A stretch of DNA of 64,000 bases, taken from the NCBI GenBank assembly GCA_945871425.1, contig CAMBVS010000011.1, forward strand, positions 1-64,000, given 5' to 3'. The position numbers and the translations under genes were made by a program. The notes under the pieces are model-generated. The model searched no databases, was not told where the DNA came from, and saw only the letters and a list, made by a program, of their open reading frames with translations. The stretch is from Rhizobium sp. Q54. Its GTDB lineage: Bacteria > Pseudomonadota > Alphaproteobacteria > SHVZ01. Below, piece by piece: positions 51,195 through 59,406 of the stretch; the stretch's first letter is position 1; each line of letters starts with the position of its first letter.

Positions 51195-52003
51195 CCTCGG
51201 TTCCGATCCGCCTTGCCGGCGCCAGCAAGACCTTCCGTCGCGACGGCCAGACCACCGAGGCGCTATCGCCGATCGACATCGACATCGCGCCCGGCGAGTT
51301 CTTCGCCGTGGTCGGCCCGTCGGGCTGCGGCAAGAGCACGCTTCTGAAGATGATCGCGGGCCTGGTGCCGGCCTCGACCGGCACGGTCGCGGTCGCCGGC
51401 AATGCGGTCGAAGAGCCGGTCACCGATCTCGGCATCGTATTCCAGTCGCCGGTGCTGCTGGACTGGCGGACGGTGCTGGGCAACGTGCTGGTCCAGCTCG
51501 AGCTGCGCGGGCTCTATGCGTCCGCCTACGAGCCGGCGGCGCGCCGCCTCCTGGAAGCGGTCGGGCTCAAGGGCTTCGAGGACCGCTACCCGTTCGAGCT
51601 TTCCGGCGGCATGCGCCAGCGGGCCGCGATCGTCCGCGCGCTGATCCACGATCCGCCGCTGCTGCTGATGGACGAGCCGTTCGGTGCGCTCGACGCGCTG
51701 ACCCGCGAGCAGCTCCGCCTCGACCTCGAGGCGCTCTGGCTCGCAAGGCGGAAGACGGTGGTGTTCATCACGCACTCGATCGACGAGGCGGTGCTGCTGG
51801 CCGACCGGGTGGCGGTGATGAGCCCGAGGCCGGGGCGGATCGAGCGGCTTCTCACCATCGACCTGCCGCGCCCGCGCGCGCTCGTCGCCCGCCAGCTCCC
51901 GGGCTTCACCGAGGTGGTGGAGGAGGTGACGCGGTTGTTCCTCGAGCGCGGCGTGCTGCAGACGACCGGAAAGCTCGCGGTGGAGCTAGGCCCTCAGTCG
52001 TAG
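51191..52003 (+). CDS. ABC transporter ATPase, SsuB/TauB type
   Basis: 270 residues from a GTG that overlaps the permease stop (GTGA, 51191-51194). Walker A GPSGCGKSTLL, Q-loop VFQSPVLLDWRTV, signature LSGGMRQRAAIVRAL and Walker B LLLMDEPFGALDA. It energises the permease encoded upstream. Its end overlaps the convergent metallo-hydrolase gene by ten bases. Confidence 0.92.
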   Translation: MTSVPIRLAGASKTFRRDGQTTEALSPIDIDIAPGEFFAVVGPSGCGKSTLLKMIAGLVPASTGTVAVAGNAVEEPVTDLGIVFQSPVLLDWRTVLGNVLVQLELRGLYASAYEPAARRLLEAVGLKGFEDRYPFELSGGMRQRAAIVRALIHDPPLLLMDEPFGALDALTREQLRLDLEALWLARRKTVVFITHSIDEAVLLADRVAVMSPRPGRIERLLTIDLPRPRALVARQLPGFTEVVEEVTRLFLERGVLQTTGKLAVELGPQS

Positions 52004-52800
52004 TAGTCGGGCGCCTTCTTCTGTCCGTCGCTCTGCGGCTTGTCGTGGTTGATCCAGAGCTGGGCCTTGTGCTGGATCATCAGCGCCTCGAGCCTCGCCA
52101 TCGAGGCGACCGTCTTGTCCTTGTCGACGTTCATGCTGGGAACCCGCCTGTTGTCCCAGTTGTCCTTGAAGTGGACGGCGTCGCCCGAGAGCAGGATGAA
52201 CCCGGTCTTCGGCAGGTTGACCATCAGCGACTGGTGACCGGGCGTGTGCCCGGGCGTCGACAGGATGGTGACCGAGCCGTCGCCGAACACGTCGTGGTCT
52301 CCGTTCAGCTTGAGCACGGGCTGGTTCGCCGGGAACGGCGTCGGCTTGCCCTCGAAGGCGGCGGCATACTCGGCCGCCTGCATCAGGAAGGTCGCGGAAG
52401 GGAACTTGTCGAGATTGCCGATGTGGTCGCCATGGCTGTGCGAGATCGCGACGAAGCGCAGGTCGCCCGGCTTGACGCCGAGGGAGGCGAGCACGTCGAT
52501 CAGCTTCTTCGTCCGCCTCGACGTCCCGGTCGGGCCTACATTTCCCCCGGGCCGGTCGGCGAGCGCGTCGGGGTAGCCGGTGTCCCACAGCAGGAGCCCG
52601 CGCTCGTGGCGGATCAGATAGCAGTTGTCCGAGTTCTCGATCGGCTTGCCGACATTGACGCCGGGTGACCAGCGCGACTGATCCGGCGCCAGCAGCTGGC
52701 CGCAATCGATCACGTAGAGGCGTTCGAGCCCGGCAGCGAAGGCGGGCGAGGCGAGCGCGAGGACCGCGATCAGCATCGCGGCAAGGCGAAGAGGGGTCAT
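51994..52800 (-). CDS. Secreted metallo-beta-lactamase-fold hydrolase (lactonase-like)
   Basis: 268 residues. Sec signal peptide of about 22 residues (ending SPAFA). Zinc motif SHSHGDHIGN, a later His in TPGHTPGHQS, Asp in LLSGDAVHF and a final His (LWINHDKPQ), giving the full two-zinc set of the AHL-lactonase-like group. It may hydrolyse a lactone such as an acyl-homoserine lactone, but the family is broad. The start at 52800 was chosen because the signal peptide begins there; 21 more codons are open upstream. Confidence 0.85.
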   Translation of the reverse strand: MTPLRLAAMLIAVLALASPAFAAGLERLYVIDCGQLLAPDQSRWSPGVNVGKPIENSDNCYLIRHERGLLLWDTGYPDALADRPGGNVGPTGTSRRTKKLIDVLASLGVKPGDLRFVAISHSHGDHIGNLDKFPSATFLMQAAEYAAAFEGKPTPFPANQPVLKLNGDHDVFGDGSVTILSTPGHTPGHQSLMVNLPKTGFILLSGDAVHFKDNWDNRRVPSMNVDKDKTVASMARLEALMIQHKAQLWINHDKPQSDGQKKAPDYYD

Positions 52801-52901
52801 GGGCGCCGGTCTCCCGAAAGAGGGGCCGGAATTCTGGACCTGCGTTCCGCTCCCGCGCGACACGAATGCGTGAGCGCGAGCGCACGTGCTAGCGTGACGG
52901 C

Positions 52902-53780
52902 GTGAGCCAGAGCCCGACGTCCAGCGATACCGGCGCCAGTCTTCGGGCGATCCTGCTGACGCTGCTCACCGTCATCGGCTTCGCGGCGATGAACGGCACC
53001 AACAAGTACCTGACCATCGACTACCCGGTCGTCGAAGTGGTCTGGGCCCGGTTCTTCTTCGCCAATCTCGGCATCCTTCTCGTCGCCTTGTGGCGGCCGG
53101 GGCTCAGGGCGCTGGTGCGGACCAGCCGGCCGGGCCTCCAGGCGCTCAGGTCGGCGCTGATGATCTGCTCGACCCTGCTCTTCGTCGGCTCGCTCTCGCT
53201 CCTGCCGCTGGCCGATGTCGAGGCGATCAACTTCGCCGGTCCGTTCTTCGTCGTGGCGCTCTCGGCGCCGATGTTGAAGGAGAGGGTGCCGGCCGAGATC
53301 TGGGTCGCGGTGATCATGGGATTCATCGGTATCCTGGTGATCATCCGCCCCGGCGCCGGCGTTCTGAGCTGGGCTGCCTTGATGCCGATCGGCGTCGCCT
53401 TCCTCTATGCCCTCTTCCAGATCGTGACCCGCCGGCTCGGCGGTGCCGACAGCGCCATCACCTCGCTGTTCTATTCCGGCCTCCTCGGCCTGATCCTCAC
53501 CTCGCTGGTCGCCCCCTTCTTCTGGCGCTGGCCCGACCTCAAGGGCTGGCTCCTGATGGCCCAGGCGGGCCTGCTCGGCGCCGGCAGCCATTTCCTCCTG
53601 ATCAAGGCGCTCGACCTGGCGCCGGCCTCGATCCTGCAGCCCTTCACCTATGTCCAGCTCGTTGCCGCGGTGATCATCGGCTACGTCGTCTTCGGCAACG
53701 TGCCGGACGTCTGGACCTGGCTCGGCAGCGCCATCGTCGTCGGCAGCGGCCTCTACGTGCTGCTCAGGCAGCGGCGATAG
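52902..53780 (+). CDS. DMT-superfamily transporter (EamA)
   Basis: 292 residues with ten predicted membrane helices in two EamA repeats (first around FAAMNGTNKYLTIDYPVVEV, second around YALFQIVTRRLGGADSAITS). It exports or imports a metabolite of unknown identity. The start is a GTG at 52902; there is no clear ribosome-binding site. It converges with the DUF1963 gene with only three bases between stops. Confidence 0.87.
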   Translation: MSQSPTSSDTGASLRAILLTLLTVIGFAAMNGTNKYLTIDYPVVEVVWARFFFANLGILLVALWRPGLRALVRTSRPGLQALRSALMICSTLLFVGSLSLLPLADVEAINFAGPFFVVALSAPMLKERVPAEIWVAVIMGFIGILVIIRPGAGVLSWAALMPIGVAFLYALFQIVTRRLGGADSAITSLFYSGLLGLILTSLVAPFFWRWPDLKGWLLMAQAGLLGAGSHFLLIKALDLAPASILQPFTYVQLVAAVIIGYVVFGNVPDVWTWLGSAIVVGSGLYVLLRQRR

Positions 53781-53783
53781 CGT

Positions 53784-55451
53784 TCAGGTGCATTGCGCGT
53801 CGAAGACGACCTCGTCGAAGCGATGGGCGGCGAGATCTTCTTCCCGGATCATGAAGTAGATCGTCCCGCCGGGGCCCCACCAGTGGCTTTTCTGCCCGTC
53901 GTCGTAGGTGCCGACCTGGAGCAGCAGCCGCCAGGCAGGATCACCGCAGATGTCCAGCTCGTTCTGCACGGGGTCGTGCCAGCCGAGAAGCTGGCTCAAG
54001 TCTGACATGTCCGGATGCCTGCCGTCGTTGGCTGGCAGGGCGATCCCGTGTGTGGCGGGATAGCTCATGCGGAAGTCGCGATTTTCCGCCCGTTCGCCGA
54101 CAAAGTCCGAGGAGTAGTGAGGGAGGGTCTGGGTCGGCAGGAACTCCATGCCGGCGGAGAGCAGAATCCGGACATCCTCCTCCGGCGGGTCGTGCGACGT
54201 GAGTTCAGTTCCGGCGGGCCAGTGAAAGACGGCACAGAGATTGGCTTCGCCACCGAAGCCGGCCCCGGCGGAGACGTCGGGGTCGCCGAAGAAGCCGAGC
54301 AGCCCGTCGCGCGGCAGCAGCGCAGCCGCCTCGCCCTTCAGCTCGCCGCAGTTGATCTGGGCGACGAAGAGCATCGGCTCCCCGTCGTAGGTCGGCCACG
54401 TCCAGTCCTTCGGCGCGAGGGGCTTGCCGCCAAGGCGCGACGCCATCGGATCGGCAGGCGTCGGCCGGGGCCATAGCAGCGTCGCCGGGCGGATCCGTGC
54501 CGCGAGCTGTCGGCCGAAATCGCCGGGATACCTGGCCGCGACTTCCTGCTCGATGCTGGCGCGGGTTCGCGCCTTCGGTAGCGGAAGCTTGCATCGTCTA
54601 TCAGGCCGCATCCTGACCTGGGTCTCCAGTTCGACCCGATCCAAATGGCGCTCCGCCAACGACGACGCCTCGATCGTGAAATAGCTGCAGCCGTCGTCGA
54701 TCCAGGCGCGCTCGGCCTCGCCGTTGTCATAAGGTCCGGCTTGCAAGAGGAGCCGCACTTGCGCAGGCTGGTCGTTCCGGACTCGGACATTGTCACGCCA
54801 GCCGAGAAGTTTTGTCGCCTTGCGTAGGTACTCGCTCGGGCCGTTGGGCGAGATGCGCAGGCGGATCTGATCCAGAAGGGCGAAGTAGCGTTTGTACCTG
54901 CCCTGACGCATGAAGTCCGCAAGGACGGTCTCGCCATACAGCGGCAGCTCATGGACATCGAAGGCCTTCACACCGCTGAGCGGCAGGACGCTGAAATCCG
55001 GTTCTGGCGGGGCGGCGAGATGCAGCGGCGTCCCGGCCGGCCAGTGAACCACGACGGCCTGCTCCGGTCTGTCCGAGAAGATCGTCTCATGGGTGATGTC
55101 CGGGCCGCCGAAGAACGCCAGCGTACCGTCGGGCGACAGCATCGCCCCCGCCGCATGCCGCGCGAGAGCGGCGCAGTCGAACTGCCCGATGAACAGCAAC
55201 GCTTCCCCCTCGGAGCGGGGCCATGCCCAGCCGGCCGGTGCATGGGGCAGGCCGCCGAGGCGTAAGCTCGTCGGTGTCGGCTCGATGGCAGGCCCGGGCC
55301 AGAGATGGATGCTGGGACGGATCAGGCTGAACAGCTGCTCCGCGAGCTCGGGCTCGGGAAAATACTCACGGATCGCGGCCTCGACCTCGCTCCGGGAAAG
55401 TGCCGTGGGCGGCGGCTGGTGAGCCCAAACGAAGTCCGGCGGCGTCTTCAT
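53784..55451 (-). CDS. DUF1963 (YwqG-like) protein with tandem duplicated domain
   Basis: 555 residues made of two similar halves. Each has SRLGGxPxAPxxWxWP (about 64-78, LRLGGLPHAPAGWAWP; about 345-360, SRLGGKPLAPKDWTWP), LLFIGQFDCAAL or LFVAQINCGELK, then LAFFGGPD or LGFFGDPD, and HWPAGT. The halves end with LLLQAGPYDNG and LLLQVGTYDDG. The function of DUF1963 is unknown; single-domain members are common. There is no signal peptide. The AT-rich stretch 55452-55500 upstream probably holds its promoter. Confidence 0.85.
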   Translation of the reverse strand: MKTPPDFVWAHQPPPTALSRSEVEAAIREYFPEPELAEQLFSLIRPSIHLWPGPAIEPTPTSLRLGGLPHAPAGWAWPRSEGEALLFIGQFDCAALARHAAGAMLSPDGTLAFFGGPDITHETIFSDRPEQAVVVHWPAGTPLHLAAPPEPDFSVLPLSGVKAFDVHELPLYGETVLADFMRQGRYKRYFALLDQIRLRISPNGPSEYLRKATKLLGWRDNVRVRNDQPAQVRLLLQAGPYDNGEAERAWIDDGCSYFTIEASSLAERHLDRVELETQVRMRPDRRCKLPLPKARTRASIEQEVAARYPGDFGRQLAARIRPATLLWPRPTPADPMASRLGGKPLAPKDWTWPTYDGEPMLFVAQINCGELKGEAAALLPRDGLLGFFGDPDVSAGAGFGGEANLCAVFHWPAGTELTSHDPPEEDVRILLSAGMEFLPTQTLPHYSSDFVGERAENRDFRMSYPATHGIALPANDGRHPDMSDLSQLLGWHDPVQNELDICGDPAWRLLLQVGTYDDGQKSHWWGPGGTIYFMIREEDLAAHRFDEVVFDAQCT

Positions 55452-55560
55452 CGAGACCTCCCCGCGGTTAGAATTATTGTTCTTGATTTGTTCAAAGTGT
55501 CAAGCGTGCGATTCCCGCGCCTGCATGCGAAGTTGTCGGCCGAGATCAGCACGCCGATAG

Positions 55561-56247
55561 ATGACCGCCTCCCGCTTCATCGACCTCTCGCAGACATTCC
55601 AGGACGGCATGCCCGGCATCCGCCGGCGGCTGCCGGACGGCAGCGTGCGCGAGGAGACGGTGCGGCTGCGCATTTCGCGGACGCGCGAGGACTCAGCCGC
55701 CGTCAATGGCGGCAAGGTCGGGTTCGAGAGCACCGAGATCTCCTTCCCGACGGCGATCGCGACATACATCGACGCGCCCTATTGCCGCTATGCCGAGAAG
55801 CGCGACATCGGCGCCCTCGATCTCGACGACGTCATCCTGCCGGGCGTGGTGGTCGACTGTCGCGGCCGGCCTGAGCGCGCAATCGTCGGTGCCGAGGTGC
55901 TGCCGACGGCGAGCCTCGCCGGATACGCGGTTCTCTTCCTCTTCGGCTGGCAGCAGCATTGGGCGACCGAGCGCTATGGCGCGCACCCGGCGGTCGGCCC
56001 GGACGTGGTCGACCGGCTGATCGCCGACGGCGCCCGGCTGCTCGGCACCGACACCGGCAGCGCCGACGCGCCGGGCGATCCGGAAGCGCCGGTGCATTCG
56101 CGCCTGCTCGAACGCGATATCCTGATCTCCGAGAACCTGCTCAATCTCGACCAGCTGGTCGGGGTGCGGTTTCGCTTCTTCGCCGTGCCGCTGAAGGCAC
56201 GCGGCGCCACCTCGATGCCGGTGCGCGCTTTCGCCGAGCTGCTTTAG
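55561..56247 (+). CDS. Cyclase/kynurenine-formamidase-fold protein lacking the metal-binding His motif
   Basis: 228 residues matching the cyclase (PF04199-type) fold from FIDLSQTFQDGMPG to the C-terminus. In the metal-binding motif HxGTHxDxPxH the histidines are absent: the sequence reads FPTAIATYIDAPYCRY, so only Asp and Pro are kept. Metal-dependent amide hydrolysis as in KynB is therefore doubtful. It is followed by the DUF1028 gene 11 bases later, so the two are likely co-expressed. It may be a binding or differently acting member. Confidence 0.8.
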   Translation: MTASRFIDLSQTFQDGMPGIRRRLPDGSVREETVRLRISRTREDSAAVNGGKVGFESTEISFPTAIATYIDAPYCRYAEKRDIGALDLDDVILPGVVVDCRGRPERAIVGAEVLPTASLAGYAVLFLFGWQQHWATERYGAHPAVGPDVVDRLIADGARLLGTDTGSADAPGDPEAPVHSRLLERDILISENLLNLDQLVGVRFRFFAVPLKARGATSMPVRAFAELL

Positions 56248-56258
56248 GGAGTGAGATC

Positions 56259-56978
56259 ATGACCTGGTCGATCGTGGCCTTCGACAAGGCGACCGGCGCC
56301 TTCGCCGCCGCCGTCACCACCCGCGCCTTCGCCGTCGGCTCGCGCTGCCCGTTCGTGCGGGCGGGGGTGGGGGCCGTCTGCACCCAGTCGATCTCCAACT
56401 GGTATCTGGGGCCGAAGATCCTCGACCTGATCGAGCGCGACGTCGAGCCGGCGGCGGCGATCGAGGTGGCGCTGCTCTCCGACGAGGGCCGGCATCTCCG
56501 CCAGGTCCATGCCGTCGACCGCCACGGCAATACCGCCGCCTGGACCGGGCGGAACTGCGTCGAATGGGCCGGCGACCGGCCAGGCGAGTCCTTCAGCGTC
56601 GCCGGCAACATGCTCGCCGGTGCCGCCGTGGTCGACACCACTTTCGAGACCTACGAAAAGGGTGCCGCTCTGCCGCTGCCCGAGCGCCTGCTCGCCGCCC
56701 TCGATGCCGGCCAGCAGGCGGGCGGCGACCGCCGCGGCCGGCAATCGGCGGCGATGCTGCTCGCCACCACCGAGGACTATGCCGATCTCGACTTCCGCGT
56801 CGACGACCACTCGGAGCCGCTGGTCGAGATGCGGCGCCTGCTCGGTGTCTACCGCCGGGACGTCGTGCCGCAGCGCCCGATCCGCCCGACCCGTGCCAAT
56901 CCCTCGGGCGAGACCGATCTCGAGGCGATGGAAGCCGACTGGAAGGCGAAGGGCGTCGAGCTTCGGTTCCGTCGTTAG
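56259..56978 (+). CDS. DUF1028 family protein (Ntn-hydrolase-like)
   Basis: 239 residues covering the full family: MTWSIVAFDKATGAFAAAVT, then CPFVRAGVGAVCTQSISNWY, SVAGNMLAG and RRGRQSAAML. The family has an Ntn-hydrolase-like fold, and members occur beside genes for amino acid or peptide degradation; its chemistry is not settled. The ATG follows GGGAGTGAG. It overlaps the convergent M55 gene by four bases. A truncated second copy exists at 26426. Confidence 0.9.
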   Translation: MTWSIVAFDKATGAFAAAVTTRAFAVGSRCPFVRAGVGAVCTQSISNWYLGPKILDLIERDVEPAAAIEVALLSDEGRHLRQVHAVDRHGNTAAWTGRNCVEWAGDRPGESFSVAGNMLAGAAVVDTTFETYEKGAALPLPERLLAALDAGQQAGGDRRGRQSAAMLLATTEDYADLDFRVDDHSEPLVEMRRLLGVYRRDVVPQRPIRPTRANPSGETDLEAMEADWKAKGVELRFRR

Positions 56979-57799
56979 AAAGCGGTCGGGTTGTACATGA
57001 GCATGAAAATCAGCGTCTTGCTGACGTCCTCCATGTCGTCGCCGACATAGCGGATGGTGTAGGCGTCGGTCCGCTCGAAGCATTTGAGGTAGGCCAGGTG
57101 CTCGACCGGGAGGCGGTGCTTCATCGTGACCTCGAGCGTGATCGGGCCTTTCAGCGGCGTCGCCTTGTAGTCCTTCCGGCGTTGGATCGCCGCCCGCACC
57201 TTGTCGCGGATCAGCGCATAGGCCGCTTCCGGCACCATCGAGCGGGCCGAGAGCGTGCCGTAGGCCCATTTGACCACTGCGGCTTCGACATTGCCGATCA
57301 GCCCCTGGGTCTCCTCGCAGAAGGCATCGTCGCCGGAGATCATGATGATCGGCGCGCCGTAGTGGTTGGCGACCGCGGCGCTGAAGCCGCCTTCCGAGAC
57401 GGTCTTGCCGTTGAGCTTCACCTCGCGGACCAGGAGGCCCATGAAGCTGTGGCCGAGGATGCCGGTCATGTGCGTCGAGCCGGTGTGGTAGCCGATCAGC
57501 ATCGAGCCGTCGAACGTACCGACCTCGATCCCCTGCATCATGCCGAGCGGGCGGGGCCAGCTCCTGACCAGCTGCACCTGGCGGGGCAGGCGGTCGATCA
57601 GGAGGTTCATGCCGCTGCCGTGGGAGTCGCTGACGACCAGCTCGGTCGCGCCGGCATCGATCGCGGCATCGCAGGCGGCGACGACGCTCTCGGTCATCCA
57701 CAGGCGCGCGCGCTGCCAGTCGAAGCCGTCGGTCTTGGTCTCCGGACGGTTGACGACGCCGACGATGCCTTCGATGTCGGCGGAGATGTAGAAGCGCAT
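56975..57799 (-). CDS. M55 family D-aminopeptidase (DppA-like)
   Basis: 274 residues. Zinc ligands are recognisable: Asp/Glu in ISADIEGIVG, Asp/His in VVSDSHGSGMN, His in IGYHTGSTHMTG, and a later acidic MISGDDAFCEE. DppA-type enzymes remove N-terminal D-amino acids from peptides and form decamers. The ATG at 57799 has GAGGAG upstream. It lies 19 bases downstream of the MlrC-like gene on the same strand, so both are likely one operon of unusual-peptide hydrolases. Confidence 0.9.
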   Translation of the reverse strand: MRFYISADIEGIVGVVNRPETKTDGFDWQRARLWMTESVVAACDAAIDAGATELVVSDSHGSGMNLLIDRLPRQVQLVRSWPRPLGMMQGIEVGTFDGSMLIGYHTGSTHMTGILGHSFMGLLVREVKLNGKTVSEGGFSAAVANHYGAPIIMISGDDAFCEETQGLIGNVEAAVVKWAYGTLSARSMVPEAAYALIRDKVRAAIQRRKDYKATPLKGPITLEVTMKHRLPVEHLAYLKCFERTDAYTIRYVGDDMEDVSKTLIFMLMYNPTAF

Positions 57800-57818
57800 G
57801 TCTTGGGGCTCCTCGGGG

Positions 57819-59273
57819 TCAGCCGAACGGGTTCTGGACGCGGGGCCAGAACGGCGTGGTCTTCTTCGTATAGGGGATGTTGGCGAAGTCGGGCGGGATC
57901 GCGCCGGGGGTCGAGACGTAGACGACGTCGGTCGCGAGCGGTGCGAAGCGGGCATGGAAATGCTGGGTCGACTTGACCACGACGATCTTCCGCTTCGTCG
58001 GGTCGAGCCCGAGGTTGGAGAAGGCGTCGGGGGCGTAGGTCTGGCCGCGGAGGGTGTTCAGAACGATGTCGATGCCGGCGCCCTCGACCCAGGCGGCCTC
58101 GCCGAGCGGGATCTGGCCGCCATTGTTGCCGGTCTGGGTCAGCCGGTCGCTGACGCCGCGGACGGTGACGCGGAGGTCGACCGGATCGCCGGAAGCCTTG
58201 CCGCATTTGCCGCCGATGCGGAGGTCGAAGCTGGCGCCGACCCCGGCCTCCTTGCAGATGCGGACGGCGACGGGGTCCCAGTAGCAGCCGGTGGCGACGT
58301 CGCTTATGCCGCGTTCGACCAGCCGCTTCAGGATGAAGGTGGAATCCGACGGCGCGCCGCCGCCGGCATTGTCGGCGACGTCGGCCAGCACCACCGGGCC
58401 GGCCTTGGCGGCGAGAGCGCGGTCGAGCGCGGCGTCGACGCCGAGATGCGGGGTCACCGTCTGCTCGCGCATGGCAAAGATCTCGCGCCCCAGCCGCTCC
58501 GCCAGGGCGGCCGCCTTGGCCTTGTCGCCGTCGGCGATCACCAGCATGCGGGCGCCGACATCGGCGACGTCGCCCCAGGGGAAGCCATGGGCGAAGGAGA
58601 CCGAAAGGATGCCGTCCTTGCCTTCGAGCGCCATCATGCGGTCGACGAAGCCCCGCATCGGCTCGACCGGCGTCCGCCACATGTTGACCATCCGGCAGTC
58701 GAACAGGGCCGAGACCGGCCTGATCTTGCCGGCGCCGGCCGCCTTGCAGAGCGCGTAGAGCTCGCGCGCCCGGGCGGCGGTGTCGACATGGGGGTATTCC
58801 TTGTAGGTGATGATCGCCGTGGCCGCGTCCAGCATCTCCTGGGTCAGGTGGCAGTGAAGGTCGAGCTCGCAGCCGACCGGCACCGCCGGGCCGGCCAGGG
58901 CGCGGGCGCGCTTCAGGATGTCGCCCTCGCAGTCGTCATAGCCGTCCGCGACCATGGCGCCGTGCAGGAACAGCAGCACCATGTCGACCGGAAGGGCGGC
59001 CTTGAGGTCGCCCAGGATCTCGTCGCGGAAGGCCTCATAGACCGAGCGGATGGTGGTGCCGGCCGGCTGGGCGAACGTCGTCAGGCTCTCGACCACGGTA
59101 TGCCCGTCCGCCTCCGCCGCCTTCCGCCACTCGATCACCGGCGCGGTGCCGATGGTGGCGGGGCGCCGGCTGGCGTCCCGCATCAGGACCGTCTCCTCGA
59201 AGGTGCGGTGGCCGGTCGGCAGCGGCGAAAAGGTATTCGTCTCGGTCGCGAGCGAGGCGATGAAGATCTTCAT
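57819..59273 (-). CDS. M81 family metallopeptidase (MlrC/microcystinase C-like)
   Basis: 484 residues with N-terminal DUF1485 (MKIFIASLATETNTFSPLPT, opening signature) and C-terminal MlrC_C (LADVADNAGGGAPSDSTFIL). The metal-site residues appear in HGAMVADGYDDCEGD and ELDLHCHLT. MlrC cleaves linear peptides containing unusual residues in microcystin degradation, but most bacterial homologues are outside that pathway and no mlrA or mlrB is seen here. It is divergent from the histidine kinase gene and co-oriented with the D-aminopeptidase. Confidence 0.9.
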   Translation of the reverse strand: MKIFIASLATETNTFSPLPTGHRTFEETVLMRDASRRPATIGTAPVIEWRKAAEADGHTVVESLTTFAQPAGTTIRSVYEAFRDEILGDLKAALPVDMVLLFLHGAMVADGYDDCEGDILKRARALAGPAVPVGCELDLHCHLTQEMLDAATAIITYKEYPHVDTAARARELYALCKAAGAGKIRPVSALFDCRMVNMWRTPVEPMRGFVDRMMALEGKDGILSVSFAHGFPWGDVADVGARMLVIADGDKAKAAALAERLGREIFAMREQTVTPHLGVDAALDRALAAKAGPVVLADVADNAGGGAPSDSTFILKRLVERGISDVATGCYWDPVAVRICKEAGVGASFDLRIGGKCGKASGDPVDLRVTVRGVSDRLTQTGNNGGQIPLGEAAWVEGAGIDIVLNTLRGQTYAPDAFSNLGLDPTKRKIVVVKSTQHFHARFAPLATDVVYVSTPGAIPPDFANIPYTKKTTPFWPRVQNPFG

Positions 59274-59406
59274 GGCTGGGATAGGTCCGGAAGGAGGTCG
59301 TCGGGAAGGCCTCTACCCTAGCAGCAAATCGGCCCAGATCGATCCCCGCTGCGCACCCAAGGAACGGCTCCCCTCCCGCCGCCGGCTTCGCTATGGTCTC
59401 CTGGCC

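Noticed and set aside
57819-59273. MlrC homologue as evidence for microcystin degradation.
   Set aside because: No mlrA, mlrB or mlrD is present, and M81 proteins are widespread in bacteria that do not degrade microcystin.
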